Source: Craterostigma plantagineum (taxonomy: Eukaryota > Streptophyta > Magnoliopsida > Lamiales > Linderniaceae). Taken from it: a stretch of DNA of 64,000 nt. The stretch lies in assembly GCA_027422505.1 (NCBI GenBank), contig JAPQWV010000491.1:1-64000 (forward strand). The letters run 5' to 3'. Position 1 is the stretch's first letter; every line of letters begins with the position of its first letter. Below, in pieces: positions 10,907 to 21,991 of the stretch. Position numbers and translations under genes: made by a program. Below the pieces are notes generated by a model. That model searched no databases, was not told the origin of the DNA, and worked only from the letters and a program-made list of their open reading frames with translations.

Positions 10907-10950
10907 ATGGCTTCTGTCGCCATGTCAATAAGATCGATGACGTGGCAGAG

Positions 10951-11005
10951 GGTTCTCTGGATTTTCTTTTTTTTTTTTTTTTTCCGACGACGGTTCTCTG
11001 GATTT
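10951..11005. repeat. Poly-T microinsertion between 14-bp direct repeats
   Basis: GGTTCTCTGGATTT occurs at 10951-10964 and exactly again at 10992-11005. Between them are only a long T run and CCGACGAC. It looks like a target-site duplication around a tiny reverse-oriented poly(A) retroposition. Confidence 0.6.
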
Positions 11006-11880
11006 CAATGGTCAATTTTAGGCGGAATTTCAGTTTCCGTCATCGTGCAACTTCAATCATTACTAATATTTTGAGCAAACTCTATCCGTGCGCATAAAAT
11101 ATAAATAGTATAGTTAGCACGATATAGGGTTGAAATCGTCTCTCCCACAATTTCTGTCCCACTTCCCGTCCCACTTTGTTAAAATAATTCTTACGATTAT
11201 CGAAAAATATATGATATTGATATCAAATTGATCATCATAAAACAAGGAATAAATTAGATGTGTTTATTTATTTTTATCTTATAAATCACATGAAATAATA
11301 ATGATTTAATGATTTGGTGTAAAATGAAATTAAAGTAATTAATAAACAAAAAAGAAAATTTTGAACCGCAGGATCTAAAATTCAACGGATCAGATGATTT
11401 GGGACATAGAGGGGGACAGTAAATGTGGGACGGATGATTTCATGCGGTGCAGATATATGTCATTTTAGATTGTTATAATATTAATAAGTTATTTAAAAAA
11501 TAAAATTTTGAATCAAATGATTAAATGTAATAAATCAAAATATTAAGGGTAAATTGAAAAACAAAACTAATTATTTTACAGACCAAATAGCAGTTTATAC
11601 CGACCCCTAACATTAACATAATAGAATAAATTATATAGACATTACTCTTAATTTTGAGATTTAATATTTTTAGTGTCTAATAGATAATAGTTTTCAACTA
11701 AATAAAAGAAAAAATAATGTTTAGGGATATAAGTATTATAAATAAAAAATATAAAAGTGATATGAAAATTAATAAAGTAATTAAATGAAAATACATTGAC
11801 TAAATTACAAATAAATGCCAGTCCAAATGTGCCAGTTTATAGCCACCCCACGCCCTTTATGTAATAGAGTAGATATTTCT
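11006..11880. other. AT-rich intergenic spacer
   Basis: No gene, RNA or terminal-repeat element supported. Confidence 0.35.
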
Positions 11881-12549
11881 TGAGGTTACAATTTCCGTCC
11901 TTATATGTTTGCAATTTTTATCCCTATATTATATGTGGTTACAATTTCCGAACTCATATTTTACTGTCCTCGCAATTTTCATCTTATATTATTTGAGGTT
12001 ACGATTTTCGTCCTTACATGTTTTATTATGAATAATTTTTGTCTTAATCCTGATTTCCATTACAAACTAACGCTTCTATTAGCAAACATTAATATAAAAA
12101 GTATAAGAAGACATAAGTCGAGGTAAAGTTGAGTTTCGAAACAATTAGGTGGTTTGATTGTCCCTCAGTTTAGTAGAATCAAATTCTTCATTAACTAAAT
12201 AATATGAAATCATAATTATCATGATTGCAGATTTTTATAGTGAAGAATATGGAAATAACTACATTGCAACAATACGAAGTAGCCGAGATCGCAACCTTTA
12301 GAAGCCTATCGAAATCCTAATTCGGGGTTTTCCTGTCAATTTTGAGGTGGTGTGGTGGGGAAGATGAATTCATGCTAAGGTTAAGAAACGTTAATTTGGC
12401 AAAAAGAAGGGGAGGAATGGTGGCTATATGTCTTGATGGGGCTATCCCAATCAACAAGATTTTTCTGTGTGGGGAAATTTATATAGCCGGAGAATCGATT
12501 ATTATGAGGTTTAAGGACGTGCGTAAGGTGCTTATTTATAAGGGAACTT

Positions 12550-12765
12550 AAGGGACGAGTTTGGGACGTGTTGGGGAAATCGAGGCGTGTTTGGGGACGT
12601 AATGAGGACCTGTTTGGGACATTGGAGACCTGTTTGGGACATTGGGGGATCTGTTTGGGACATTGGGGACCTATTTGGGACGTTGGGGATCTGCTGGGAC
12701 GTGTTTGGAGTGTGGGGGACCTGAGTGTTTGGGATGTTGGGGACGTGCTAAGGACGTAAACGAAA
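12550..12765. repeat. G-rich minisatellite, about ten units of 20-22 bp
   Basis: Degenerate units close to GACCTGTTTGGGACATTGGGG in tandem. Open frames on both strands here (12381-12773 minus, 12568-12759 plus) are translations of the repeat, not genes. Confidence 0.85.
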
Positions 12766-13490
12766 TAACACAAGGATTACGTGGTTCGGATCTTTGTAGA
12801 TCCTACGTCCACGGGCGCTCGGGAACTGTTTGCACTATATTTTGATGAATTACACACTGAGAACTACTTATATCTTGCTCTTCTCTCTCAAGAACACATA
12901 GGAAAATAGATAAAGACGTTATTATAGTGAGAGAGTATTTTCTAAGTTCTGAGAAGTGTTGGAATGATAATTCTCTCGTGAAAATGGTGAAGTCCCCTTT
13001 ATATAGGAGGCTCTTGGATATTGCCTGAAGGTACGTCCCCAACTCTTGGATATTGCCTGAAGGTACGTCCCCAGCACTTGGATATTGCCCAGATTCCTGA
13101 TGATATGGCCTCCTGGGACACTGTGATGCTACAGAATGGCATGTTGTCTGTCACAGGTCACTATAGCGTATTGACTAAGCTTCGTTCCTCCCCATGAGCT
13201 CTTAGCGTATCGAAGAAGCTTTGTTTTTCCCGGGGCACTACCAGCTGGCGTCGGAGGTCCTTGCAGTTCCTATTATGTTAGTTCCCTAAGTCTCTTGGAG
13301 GTCCCTAATGCTCTTATTTCCTGTTGTTAGCTCCCTAAAGTGTGTTGGAGGTCCCTAAACCTGTCGGAGGTCCTAAAAGCCTCCTTTCATCATCTAACCT
13401 TATATTTTTCAAGGAAACTCTAAGTTCTCTTAATAATTATTATAAGCTAATTATTTTCTTAATTATCATAATTTCGCCTGCCTAATTTAT
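12766..13490 (-). mobile_element. Probable solo or truncated LTR, minus orientation
   Basis: Begins with ACGTGGTTCGGATC..CCTACGTCCACGG, a block also present in the nearby Copia LTRs (compare 6497-6530). It has a minus-strand TATA motif (CTATATAAAGG, 12996-13007). A 32-bp tandem repeat, 2.5 units, spans 13011-13090 (CTTGGATATTGCCTGAAGG). No primer-binding site or coding sequence adjoins it. Ends are not certain. Confidence 0.4.
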
Positions 13491-13745
13491 GTCCGCATCA
13501 TGTCTTCTTATACTTCTTATATTTATATTTGCTAACGTTAGTTAAAGGAAATTAAGATTAAGGCAAAAATTATTGATAATAATGAAACATATAAGGACGA
13601 AGATTGTAACCACAGATAATGTAGGGACAATAATTGCACGGGCAATATAAATGAGGATCGAAAATTGTAACCTCAATAATATAGGGAAGAAAATTGCATG
13701 GGTAGTAAACATGAGGATTAAAATAGTACGGCCGTCATTTTATAT

Positions 13746-14064
13746 GGAGGTAAAAATTTCGATATACCCAACCTGATTATACTGAAATGCACATCATTAC
13801 CATATGTGTTTTTAATAGAGCGAAACTCTCCTGTGTTATTTTAAGCTTAGCATTGTATCCTAGGTGATGCCTAAAAACTAGCACTGTTGTGCCTAAACTC
13901 CCTTTGCATGAAAGAAGACTTGTAGACAGTGTTCAACTAGTTCTGATTTTGGTCAACGAGTCATGGGTTGGCTAGTTTAATTGGGCCACTCGTCTTCTAT
14001 GTTGGGCCTTCATTTTCCAATTCAATACGCAATTACCAAATCTTAATATATAGTATGTACATTA
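13746..14064. other. Spacer
   Basis: No feature recognised. Confidence 0.3.
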
Positions 14065-15239
14065 GTGGGAGAAAACCATTTTTGGTCCCCGATGTTTACC
14101 CAATGGGCGTGTTTGGTCCCCGATGTTTTCACTTGCCACATTTAGTCCCTCATGTTTTTTAATTTGAATCAAATTGGTCCATCTTTTAAATCCACGTAAA
14201 AATTTGGACGGAATAGGTCAGCATTAGCGACGGAAATGCCGTCGCACAATTAGCGACAGAATTTGCGACGGAATTTCCATCGCTACAAGAAAAAAGTTAA
14301 AAAAATGATAAATTAAACATAAAAAATGAGGAAAATTCCAAAAAAGGAAAAAAAATTTAAAAATAGAGTAAAAAATTCAAAAAAGAGAATATTATCAATA
14401 AATTAAATAAAAATAATAATAATAAACTAAAATTTAAAAATGATATAAATTTAAGATTTTTAAAAAAGTAAAAAACAAAAATATATTTCTTTATTATAAA
14501 TTAAATAAAAAAGGAAAAACAAAATTAAGGATAAAAAATGCCTCTAAAAGTTTTACGAAGTCCGTCCCTGCCAAGTTAATGAGGACATAATCATCCCAGT
14601 TCTCGAATTTTTTTTTAAGAAATATACTGGACAGAGACGAGATCGGGAATTATCGTCAACTTTCAGTGACATTTTTATCCTCACTTATTTTTAGTTTTCA
14701 ATAAATAAATACTTTCTATTTTTATTATTTATAATTTATTTTAGTTTTTATCTCTCTCTTTTTTGTTTATTTTTTACTTAAGCTATTTTAATGTTGTATT
14801 TTTTTTATCTATTTTAATTTATTATTTTAATACATTTTTACTATAAATAATAAAAATAATAAATAATAAATAATAAAAAAATACACAATATTTTATTATT
14901 TTATTTACTATTATTTATCTTATTATTATTATATTTAATTTATTAGTAATATTCTCTTTTTTGAATTTTTTACTCTATTTTTTGAATTTTTTCCTTTTTT
15001 TTTTGGAATTTCCCTCATTTTTTTATGTTTAATTTATCATTTTTTTTAACTTTTTCCTTTAGCGACGAAAATTCCGTCGCTAATGCTGACATATTTCGTC
15101 TAAATTAACGTGGATTTAACAGATGGACCAATTTGGTTAAAATTAAGAAACATGAGGGACTAAATGTGGCAAGTGAAAACATCGGGGACCAAAAGCGCCC
15201 ATAGGGTAAACATGGGGACCAAAAACGGTTTTCTCCCAC
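14065..15239. mobile_element. Foldback/long-TIR DNA element
   Basis: An 1,175-bp element whose two ends are inverted copies for at least 350 bp per arm (about 14065-14445 and 14885-15239). Both start GTGGGAGAAAACC then TTTTTGGTCCCC. They share CACTTGCCACATTTAGTCCC, TTAGCGACGGAA and an A-rich inner tract. Only AT-rich sequence separates them. The GGGAG-type terminus suggests a Mutator-like foldback, but no clean TSD is visible: the left flank is ACATTA, and the right flank continues directly into duplicated retroelement sequence. Non-coding. Confidence 0.7.
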
Positions 15240-15240
15240 G

Positions 15241-16280
15241 GCGAGTACCAATTCTCCACGATGCTTGGGACTAGGCACTTCACATTCCACCACTAAACCT
15301 TGGGATAGTACCGGATCTTCCATTCAGCCAGAATTATGATCCACTTCCCTCGGATGCAGAGATGGTACGAGACTTCCTTCATATGGGATTTAGACCACCG
15401 CTGGCCAAACTTGCTCAGTTTCAAAGCAACGGAATTCCACATCCCTGGAAGACTCTCTTCGGCATCGTCAATAAGTGTCTTTCACCAAAGCATGCCAGCT
15501 TCGACAAAGGCAACGAGAAGATTTTACGGTGCCTAGACGAGATTATAATGTCTGTACTGAAAGGTACTGTGGCCTGCTCTTACCCTTACGGCATCGGTAC
15601 CTATGGTGTATCTTCAACAGTTTTGGCGAAGATACAAGGACACATAATCTACAACGAGTACCAATTCTCCACGATGCTTGGGACTAGGCACTTCACATTC
15701 AACCACTAAACCTTGGGATAGTACCAGATCTTCCATTCAGCCAGAATTACGACCCACTTCCCTCGGATGCAGAGATGGTACGAGACTTCCTTCATATGGG
15801 ATTTAGACCACCGCTGGCCAAACTTGCTCAGTTTCAAAGCAACGAGATTCCACATCCCTGGAAGACTCTCTTCGGCATCGTCAATAAGTGTCTTTCGCCA
15901 AAGCATGCCAGCTTCGACAAAAGCAACGGAAATACTCTACGGATCTTCCATGGAATTGTATTCTCAAGGAACTATGACGTGACAAGCTCATCTGGAACGA
16001 TATCGCAGATCTGGTCCGTCAGAAGGAAAATAGGAAGTCCAAGAATCTCCCGTACGGCAGATGGTTCTCCTTACTCATTGCCCACTTCATGAAGTTGTAC
16101 CTTGAGATTCCACAACTTCCACCGGGTGGTGAGTACAGACCACCAAAGCTCGGTTCTTCCATAACTATCCAGGTGCAACCGATGCCCATCCCCTTCACAT
16201 TACTGCGTCTTGCCGACCTCACGGCCGACGCATATTGTTGTACTGTCGGGAACATCACTACACAGAAGCGATGACCCGAG
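15241..16280 (+). pseudogene. Family B gag-like domain with internal duplication
   Basis: Frames at 15362-15709 and 15775-16092 encode the same block, MVRDFLHMGFRPPLAKLAQF .. HPWKTLFGIVNKCLSPKHAS. They come from a direct duplication: 15241 to about 15505 repeats as 15655 to about 15925 (offset 414 bp). After the second copy a shifted frame gives WNDIADLVRQKENRKSKNL followed by P-Y-G-R-W..LLIAHFMKLY. The HPWKTLF..C...K and PYxRW/F pattern is one I associate with plant retroelement gag-like proteins. Several frameshifts make it non-functional. Confidence 0.6.
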
Positions 16281-16916
16281 GGCCCCCGACAGACTTCAAT
16301 GTTAGACCTCCACATCCTGACCCTGAAGCTGCATTGATTGATGTCGTAGCTCAGGAACTTGAAGTAGAGACTTCACCAGGACCTTGACGCCACGTTGATT
16401 GACGAAGTGGAGCAATAGTTGGAAGTCGAGGCTCCAGTTCAAGAGTTAGGAGCAGAGGCCACCATCATTGTAGAAGTGCTTCAAGAACCACTTGAGGAGG
16501 TTCCAACCAACGAAGCATCGCTCGGAATGGAGACGATGCCCGGTCCACCTCACGAGTCAGCTACGCCTGACCTAGAGGCTCTGATGTCTATGATCACACC
16601 TATAGAGCCTAAAGTGACAGCATCAACTCGTGAGGATGCTGAACGTGAACCAACACCTCACACGGCTACCTCGTCTGAAGCGACGGAATCTGACGAGGAG
16701 GTTCAATATGTCAGACGGGTTCCCCAACCTCAACTCCCATCCACTGAGCCCGTCAACACTACTGTCACCGCTACTACTTCAGACACGACGCCAGTTATCA
16801 CTCCACGTGCTGAGGACATTTCTTCGCTCAATCTTGAGCCGCAACACGTCTCCATTGCATCAACCGAGGCCGAGATACCGATCACTACCGGCCCGGAACC
16901 TCACGTGTCTGATTAG
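16281..16916 (+). pseudogene. Family B acidic Pro/Thr/Glu-rich linker ORF
   Basis: From 16419 an open frame of about 165 residues, rich in E, P, T and S, contains repeated E-V/A..EL-E-V-E-A-P and T-A-T-T-S-D-T-T segments. A preceding frame from ATG 16271 (MTRGPPTDFNVRPPHPDPEA) stops at 16386 and shares the E-x-A-L-I-D-V-V pattern, so a frameshift or stop splits one original ORF. Low complexity and no catalytic motif; probably a disordered linker between structured gag parts. Confidence 0.5.
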
Positions 16917-17933
16917 CAGGTTCCATCTGAAACTGCAACAACATCCATAGAGATGACTCCTTTGGAATTATCTCGAGGATTGGATGGAAGTCTCGTGAGA
17001 TGGTGGTCACAACCTCAAGTGACGACGAGCCAGCCTAGTGAGACAGTGTTCACTCCCGGGTTGTCAATAGGCGACATCAGTCGACCTGGAATCTCAAGTC
17101 CTATCTTGGGGGGGCGTCAGTGACCTTCGCTGACGTTGCGACAGTGGAACGGTAACCCGGTTCCACTACGGAGGTGTTCTCGTCGTTCGTGACGGAAGCA
17201 CGACTTCAAGCTGCTATCTCATCTGCGCTTTCACGTTTTGAAGATCGCCTCATGGAGAGAGTCCACACCGCCATAGAACTTCCCGACGTGATACCGGGAA
17301 AGCACCAGTCTCTGAGGCAACTCCGTCCGAACAAATTTCTCACCTAAACCTCACACACACACAACCCACTCTCACAAGTACACCCATCCAATCACCCATA
17401 TTTATCAACCCTTACACCATACCATGGGCGAGCTCCACACAATTCTTGTAGCCCGTTTATTTGCCCTTCCCAACCGGACTCCACAGAGTAGAAGATTTCT
17501 TTCGGCGTCTAGTTGATCGCCCTGACCGACCAACTCAGACCTGCCAAGATGAACGCCCCAAATGCAGACATGACGACCAGGATCGCCCTGAGGGGGAGAA
17601 GCGGCAGAGGACATCTACGAGTGATCAAGGACAAGGATGAGGACAAGCCTTGTCTCGGACAAGTAAAACCACTAGAGCCGCTTGAACGTCATCAAACCCA
17701 CCACCACCACAAACAAACCGACCTATAACCCGTTGACAAACCCAAACCACCACCATGCCAGTACTCAAACTCAAACCACAACCCAAACACCCATCATAAG
17801 AACACCTCACCCACACCTCCAGAAATGATGATCACAGGCTCACTGCTTCCATAAGAAGAAGCAGCATGCCCTTGGACCTAGCTGAAACAGTAGCACCTTC
17901 AAGCTCAACCACTCCGAACGAGTCGGTACATCG

Positions 17934-19062
17934 ATGCATGAAGTCAACCCACACGAAGTCCTAGACAACTTTGATGGACAGTGGATGACCCACCATTTAC
18001 CCGACACGATGGCAAAGAAAAGGCATGCATACATTGGCCATTTCTTACGCCAATCATCGGTTGACCTAGTACTCATCGAAGATGGAGAACTTCGAGAAGG
18101 CGAGGACTACAACGTAGATCCTCCACGACTTTCAGAGTCGATTACTCACCGAGTGGAAACCCCTCCAACATTGATTGCATGGACCGTTCGAGTTGACTCA
18201 TCATGGACGTATGAATAGAAGTCCCGTTCCTCGAAAAAGCTCGAACATAATTTTGGAGGTCGCCGAACAAAATCAAGTGAATGAGTTCAAACTCAGAGGC
18301 ATTGCACATTGGGATCAGCAAAGGCGAATGGACTATCAATACATAATGACCCATATTGGTCTAGATCGGAGACTTGGACTTCCTAAAGACCAGCTGAGGA
18401 AACACTTCAAGAATCTATCATCAATCTTCCAGCTGCTAGGAGTTTCTCACAAGTCAGGTCGGTTTCCAACTCCAACCTACACAATCGAGCGGTCGAACAG
18501 AACTCGAGACGAGCTGAATGAGAGTGATCTACCATCCCTTCCAGCCGAGGAGGTCTACCACCTTTTCTAGATGTACGAGGAAAAGTACAAGGATCCTCAA
18601 GGTCAGATCAAGAAGGATGGGCTCGAGGGAGTCAACGGGTTCATGGATCAAGTAAAGCACTATGCCACACAAGATCTTCAGATGGCTTTAGAAAGCAACA
18701 TGAAGAAGGTCAACATCCGCACTTGAAAGATTCTGAGATCGAAGGGCTTCCCACTAATCACATCTTAGACCCAATCTTGGCATCACCTACTACAACCCAG
18801 TTGCTGAAAAGATTATGCTGATGCTAACGACTGGGGTCAAAGAATTCTGCGATGGGACCTCAAATTGATCAACAAGAACATTACAAGTAGATTGGATGCA
18901 ATCGACGAGTCGACCATGCTACCCGATCGGAGACTGAGAGAACAACCTCTTCTGAGTAAACTACTCGAAGCCATTAAGGAGCGAATAGAGATGAGGGACA
19001 GCATCAGGCACTATGAGCATGCGCTGGGCTTGCCAAAGTCGTTCTATGCCCGACAAAGATAG
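17934..19062 (+). pseudogene. Family B C-terminal region
   Basis: Broken frames at 17934-18218, 18175-18570 and 18865-19062. The last ends IRHYEHALGLPKSFYARQR, nearly the same as the B2 end (RDYEHALGLHRSYYARQG), which confirms a shared protein end just before the purine tract. The region is charged and helical-looking with no recognised domain. Function unknown. Confidence 0.5.
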
Positions 19063-19096
19063 ACAGAGCTGAAGAGTAATCAAACATAAAGGGGAA

Positions 19097-19425
19097 TTTT
19101 AGAATATGATTTAAAATTGTGCTTTGATTTATATCTTTGTAACTATGGACTTTTCTTGTAGTAGTCCGTAGTTTGGGACCAAATTGTATTTATACCAAGT
19201 CTGTTTGGTATACATATTGTAGACATCGCAAATAGTAGATAAATTAATTGAATTGATCTGAAAGGCTTGAAATCACATTTTAGAGAGAGAAAAAGAATAG
19301 CACTTTCTCACACTAGATTTCGCTCTCACGCACGGAACCAACGAGATTCTCGATCGAATGTTTAATCTTCTAAATCTCAGATTCTAGCCTAAGATCAATA
19401 ACAGTTGATTAATTAAGACCTAACA
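19097..19425 (+). repeat. 3' LTR of family B copy B1
   Basis: Aligns with the B2 LTR (21455-21802): AGAATAT.ATTT.AATTGTG at the start, TTTATACCAAG..GGTATA in the middle, GAGAGAGAAA, and ..GACCTAACA at the end. The TG start has mutated. Confidence 0.65.
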
Positions 19426-19797
19426 CTATTCGATTCTTTCGTCGAATGTTCTTCTCCTTCTTCATCGCTTTCTTCTTGCTCGGGAATGTCGCGGTATAAG
19501 TGCTTTGTATGAAAAGGGCAGTAGTTGGGTCTCTCCAATAGTTTCTGCAAAAGAAAAAATGAAAAGATAAAATTTAAAATTCTATCAAATATAATTCAGT
19601 TAATCTTTTTTTTTTTAATGTCATTCCATACGTTTGTGATCCAATGGCTGATAGATAAGCATGGCAGAAAGTTTTATCATGCGTCGTACAGAGATCAAAC
19701 AACTTACACAGTTTGTTTGGTTTTTTTGGTGAAGAATCGAACAGAAAATGGAATCGTGGAAAATTAACCTGAAAAGGAAAGAAAAACTAATGAAAAT
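19426..19797. other. Spacer between family B and LINE fragment
   Basis: No supportable gene; the short open frame at 19525-19767 has no family resemblance. Confidence 0.3.
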
Positions 19798-20825
19798 CAT
19801 TATCTCTCTTTCTGTTATATAGTATGCACTTCTAACAGAAAAGTTCCCGTCTTTTGTATAGTGCCACACAAGCCGGTCAGGTTGCGTCCGTATATCTGGT
19901 GGGATGGAGGGTATGCTCTCGGCATCAATCAGAAGAAAGGTGGATGGGACCATCTGTGCGTTCCATTGGTGGTCGCATGCGGTGGTGGTGTTGATACGAT
20001 TCGGAAGTGCGATGCTCGAGGGATCCAAGGGTCGGACCAAACAATTAATTGTTTCGCCGCTCCCAACTTGCCAACGGAGACATTGGGCGACTGTGTCACG
20101 AGCTCGCAAGATGCTATGCCAGGTCCAAGGTGGTTGGTGGCCTAGACGCGCTGTAAAAAATCGGCGTTAGGGAAGTAAGGTGCTTTAAAAATGCCACTTA
20201 CTAACGCGTTTGGCCGTTGAATAAATCGCCACACTTGCTTGGCCAACATCGCTATGTTGAAGGAGTGTAGGTCTCAAAAGCCCATGCCTACGACCTTCTT
20301 AGATCGCCATAGCTGATTCCAAGCAATCCAATGCACACCTCGTCCCTTCGAACTCGACCACCACAATCGTGCTATCATTCGCTCGACATCATGTATAATG
20401 GAGGCCGGAAGAAGGAACCAGCTCGTAGAATAAGTGGGAATTGCTTGGATGACATATTTAACTAATACTTCTCGTCCCGCCTGCGATAAGAGCTTCTTCG
20501 ACCAGCCACTCATTTTCCGCCAAACATGATCTTTGATATAACCGCTTTATTTCGTCCCATCATGGAAGGTCGTCCAAGGTACATTCCACGGCTCATCGTT
20601 TCTTAAACTCCAAGGCTGCTGCAAAAGAGGTAGTTGCCTTGACACGTTGTGCGAGAACACCACCGAATATTTGTTGAGGTTGATTTGTTGTCCTGAGGCT
20701 CTCTCGTACACGACAAATATATTTTATTTGTTGTGCCGTGTTTGTTGAGGCTTTACAGAGGATAATGGTGTCGTCAGCAAAAAGAATATGTGAAACAGAC
20801 GGTGCCCCTCTTCGAACTGTATTGC
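19798..20825 (-). pseudogene. LINE (non-LTR) reverse transcriptase fragment
   Basis: Minus-strand 3' part of a plant L1-type ORF2. Reading leftward: a polymerase active-site region with H-I-L-F-A-D-D (FADD codons at 20781-20770), then WSKKLLSQAGREVLVKYVIQ..IPTY (20513-20274) and W..QVGSGETINCL ... DRLVWHYTKDGNFSVRSAYY (20109 to about 19800), the zf-RVT/linker part. Frameshifts separate the blocks; no 5' end, poly(A) or TSD recognised. Dead. Confidence 0.75.
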
Positions 20826-21289
20826 CCTAAGAATTGTGCATCTAAGGCGATGTATAATCATTGTTTTTGACTCTATTGATTGCTTATTCCTTAGAGAATG
20901 TTGATTGCATTCTATTCTATTATATTAAGGGTGAGGGTGTTTATTAACTGCTATTTTGGTCTGTAGAATGTTTACAATTTAATCTCCATTTCTAATTTCA
21001 TTAATTAAATAATTATCATATTAAACCTCTCAATTTTTAGTTATTTTACTTATACTCCTACTCATTATTTTCCTTCTATATATATAAAAATTGTAACATC
21101 TACTAAACACAAATTATAAATTTCAAAATTAAAAATAAAACTTATATTTAAGCACAAGCATAGAGTGTGCAGATACTAGTTCTTTTTAAGGTTCCTGATA
21201 AAGATTATATTTCAACATCCATTTTTGAAGTTTTGAAAGCATCAGTGCAATTCTTGTCTACTAATATATTTAGCACACCCCATCTATGA
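20826..21289. other. AT-rich spacer
   Basis: No feature recognised. Confidence 0.3.
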
Positions 21290-21802
21290 GCAAATATAAG
21301 CCGCTCCTGATGAAATTGTTGGATGACATCGAGGAGCGCCTGAAGCTCAGGGAGACCGTTAGGGACTACGAGCATGCGCTGGGCTTGCACAGATCGTACT
21401 ATGCCCGACAAGGACGAACAGCGCGGAGACGCAATCAAGCACAAAGGGGGAGAATGTAGAATATCATTTGTAATTGTGCTTGATTTCATTAGTTGTCCTT
21501 GTAATTAGGGGCTTTACTTATATTAGTCTTTAGATTAAGGACTAGTTAGATATTTATACCAAGATTGTTGGTATAAATACTTGTAAATGAATTGAGCTGA
21601 ATAGAGAAAGTTTAGAGAATTGATCCGAAGGGCTTGCAAATCGATTTCTAGAGAGAGAAACAATAGTAACTTTCTCACTCTAATTGAACCTCTCGTGTTC
21701 TTATTTTGAGTTTTTCGATCGAATTCAATTGATCATCTAAACGATCGAATTGCTATGGTTTCTAGCCTAGGATCGTAGAGTTGTTAATCTGAGGACCTAA
21801 CA
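21290..21802 (+). mobile_element. Family B fragment B2: ORF end plus LTR
   Basis: 21290-21454 encodes the C-terminal tail KPLLMKLLDDIEERLKLRET followed by RDYEHALGLHRSYYARQG, then a purine tract (ACAAAGGGGGAGAA, 21441-21454). A 348-bp LTR (21455-21802) starts TGTAGAATATC and ends GACCTAACA. Abutting on the right is a broken Gypsy LTR, so B2's right flank has been rearranged. Confidence 0.65.
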
Positions 21803-21991
21803 GAGGTCTTAAGAAGTATTAAAATACTTTAATGTGTGAGATTTAAGTCGTTGTAAGATAACACGTGTACGAAATAAATGCGTGTGTTTGTATAATATTG
21901 AATTATTAAATAAAGGGATTTTTGTAGTTTGGGTCTTCCGCAGCTTACGTTGCGAAAAATCCGCCAAACTAGTTATAGGAAAAGTGGGGTG
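21803..21991 (+). repeat. 5' LTR remnant of the Gypsy element (3' end only)
   Basis: Near-identical to 31752-31940 (GAGGTCTTAAGAAGTATTAAA ... GGTCTTCCGCAGCTTACG ... GGGGTG), with a handful of substitutions. The LINE interrupts the last bases (C-GACA follows at 24467-24471). Confidence 0.85.

Larger units (their letters stand above)
11881..13745. mobile_element. Large inverted-repeat structure (foldback-like) with composite cargo
   Basis: The arm at about 11881-12117 is recovered in inverted orientation at about 13501-13745 with clear but imperfect identity. Landmarks include AGAAGACA at the inner edge, TTTTTGCCTTAATC-like blocks and GAGGTTACAATTTTCG at the outer part. Each arm itself contains a degenerate tandem of about 58 bp (GGTTACAATTTCCG ... 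CCTATATTAT). The interior of about 1.4 kb carries a G-rich minisatellite and an LTR-like segment. I could not define termini or a TSD, so superfamily is unassigned; an inverted duplication without transposition is the alternative. Confidence 0.5.
15240..19425 (+). mobile_element. 'Family B' LTR retroelement, 5'-truncated copy B1
   Basis: Decayed element ending in a purine tract (AAAGGGGAAT, 19088-19096) and a 3' LTR (19097-19425). The left LTR is missing; the foldback element abuts the broken left edge. The interior encodes, in broken frames, a gag-like domain, an acidic Pro/Thr-rich linker and a basic/charged C-terminal region. No protease, integrase or reverse transcriptase motif could be found over about 4 kb. 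A second fragment, B2, lies at 21290-21802. It resembles large gag-like ORFs often annotated in asterid retroelements. Confidence 0.65.

Noticed and set aside
12381..12773. Open frames on both strands rich in CPKQ/WDVGDL
   Set aside because: Artefact of the 20-22-bp G-rich minisatellite.
16630..16950. Second frame over the acidic family B ORF
   Set aside because: Overlaps the better 16419-16916 frame and has only compositional bias.
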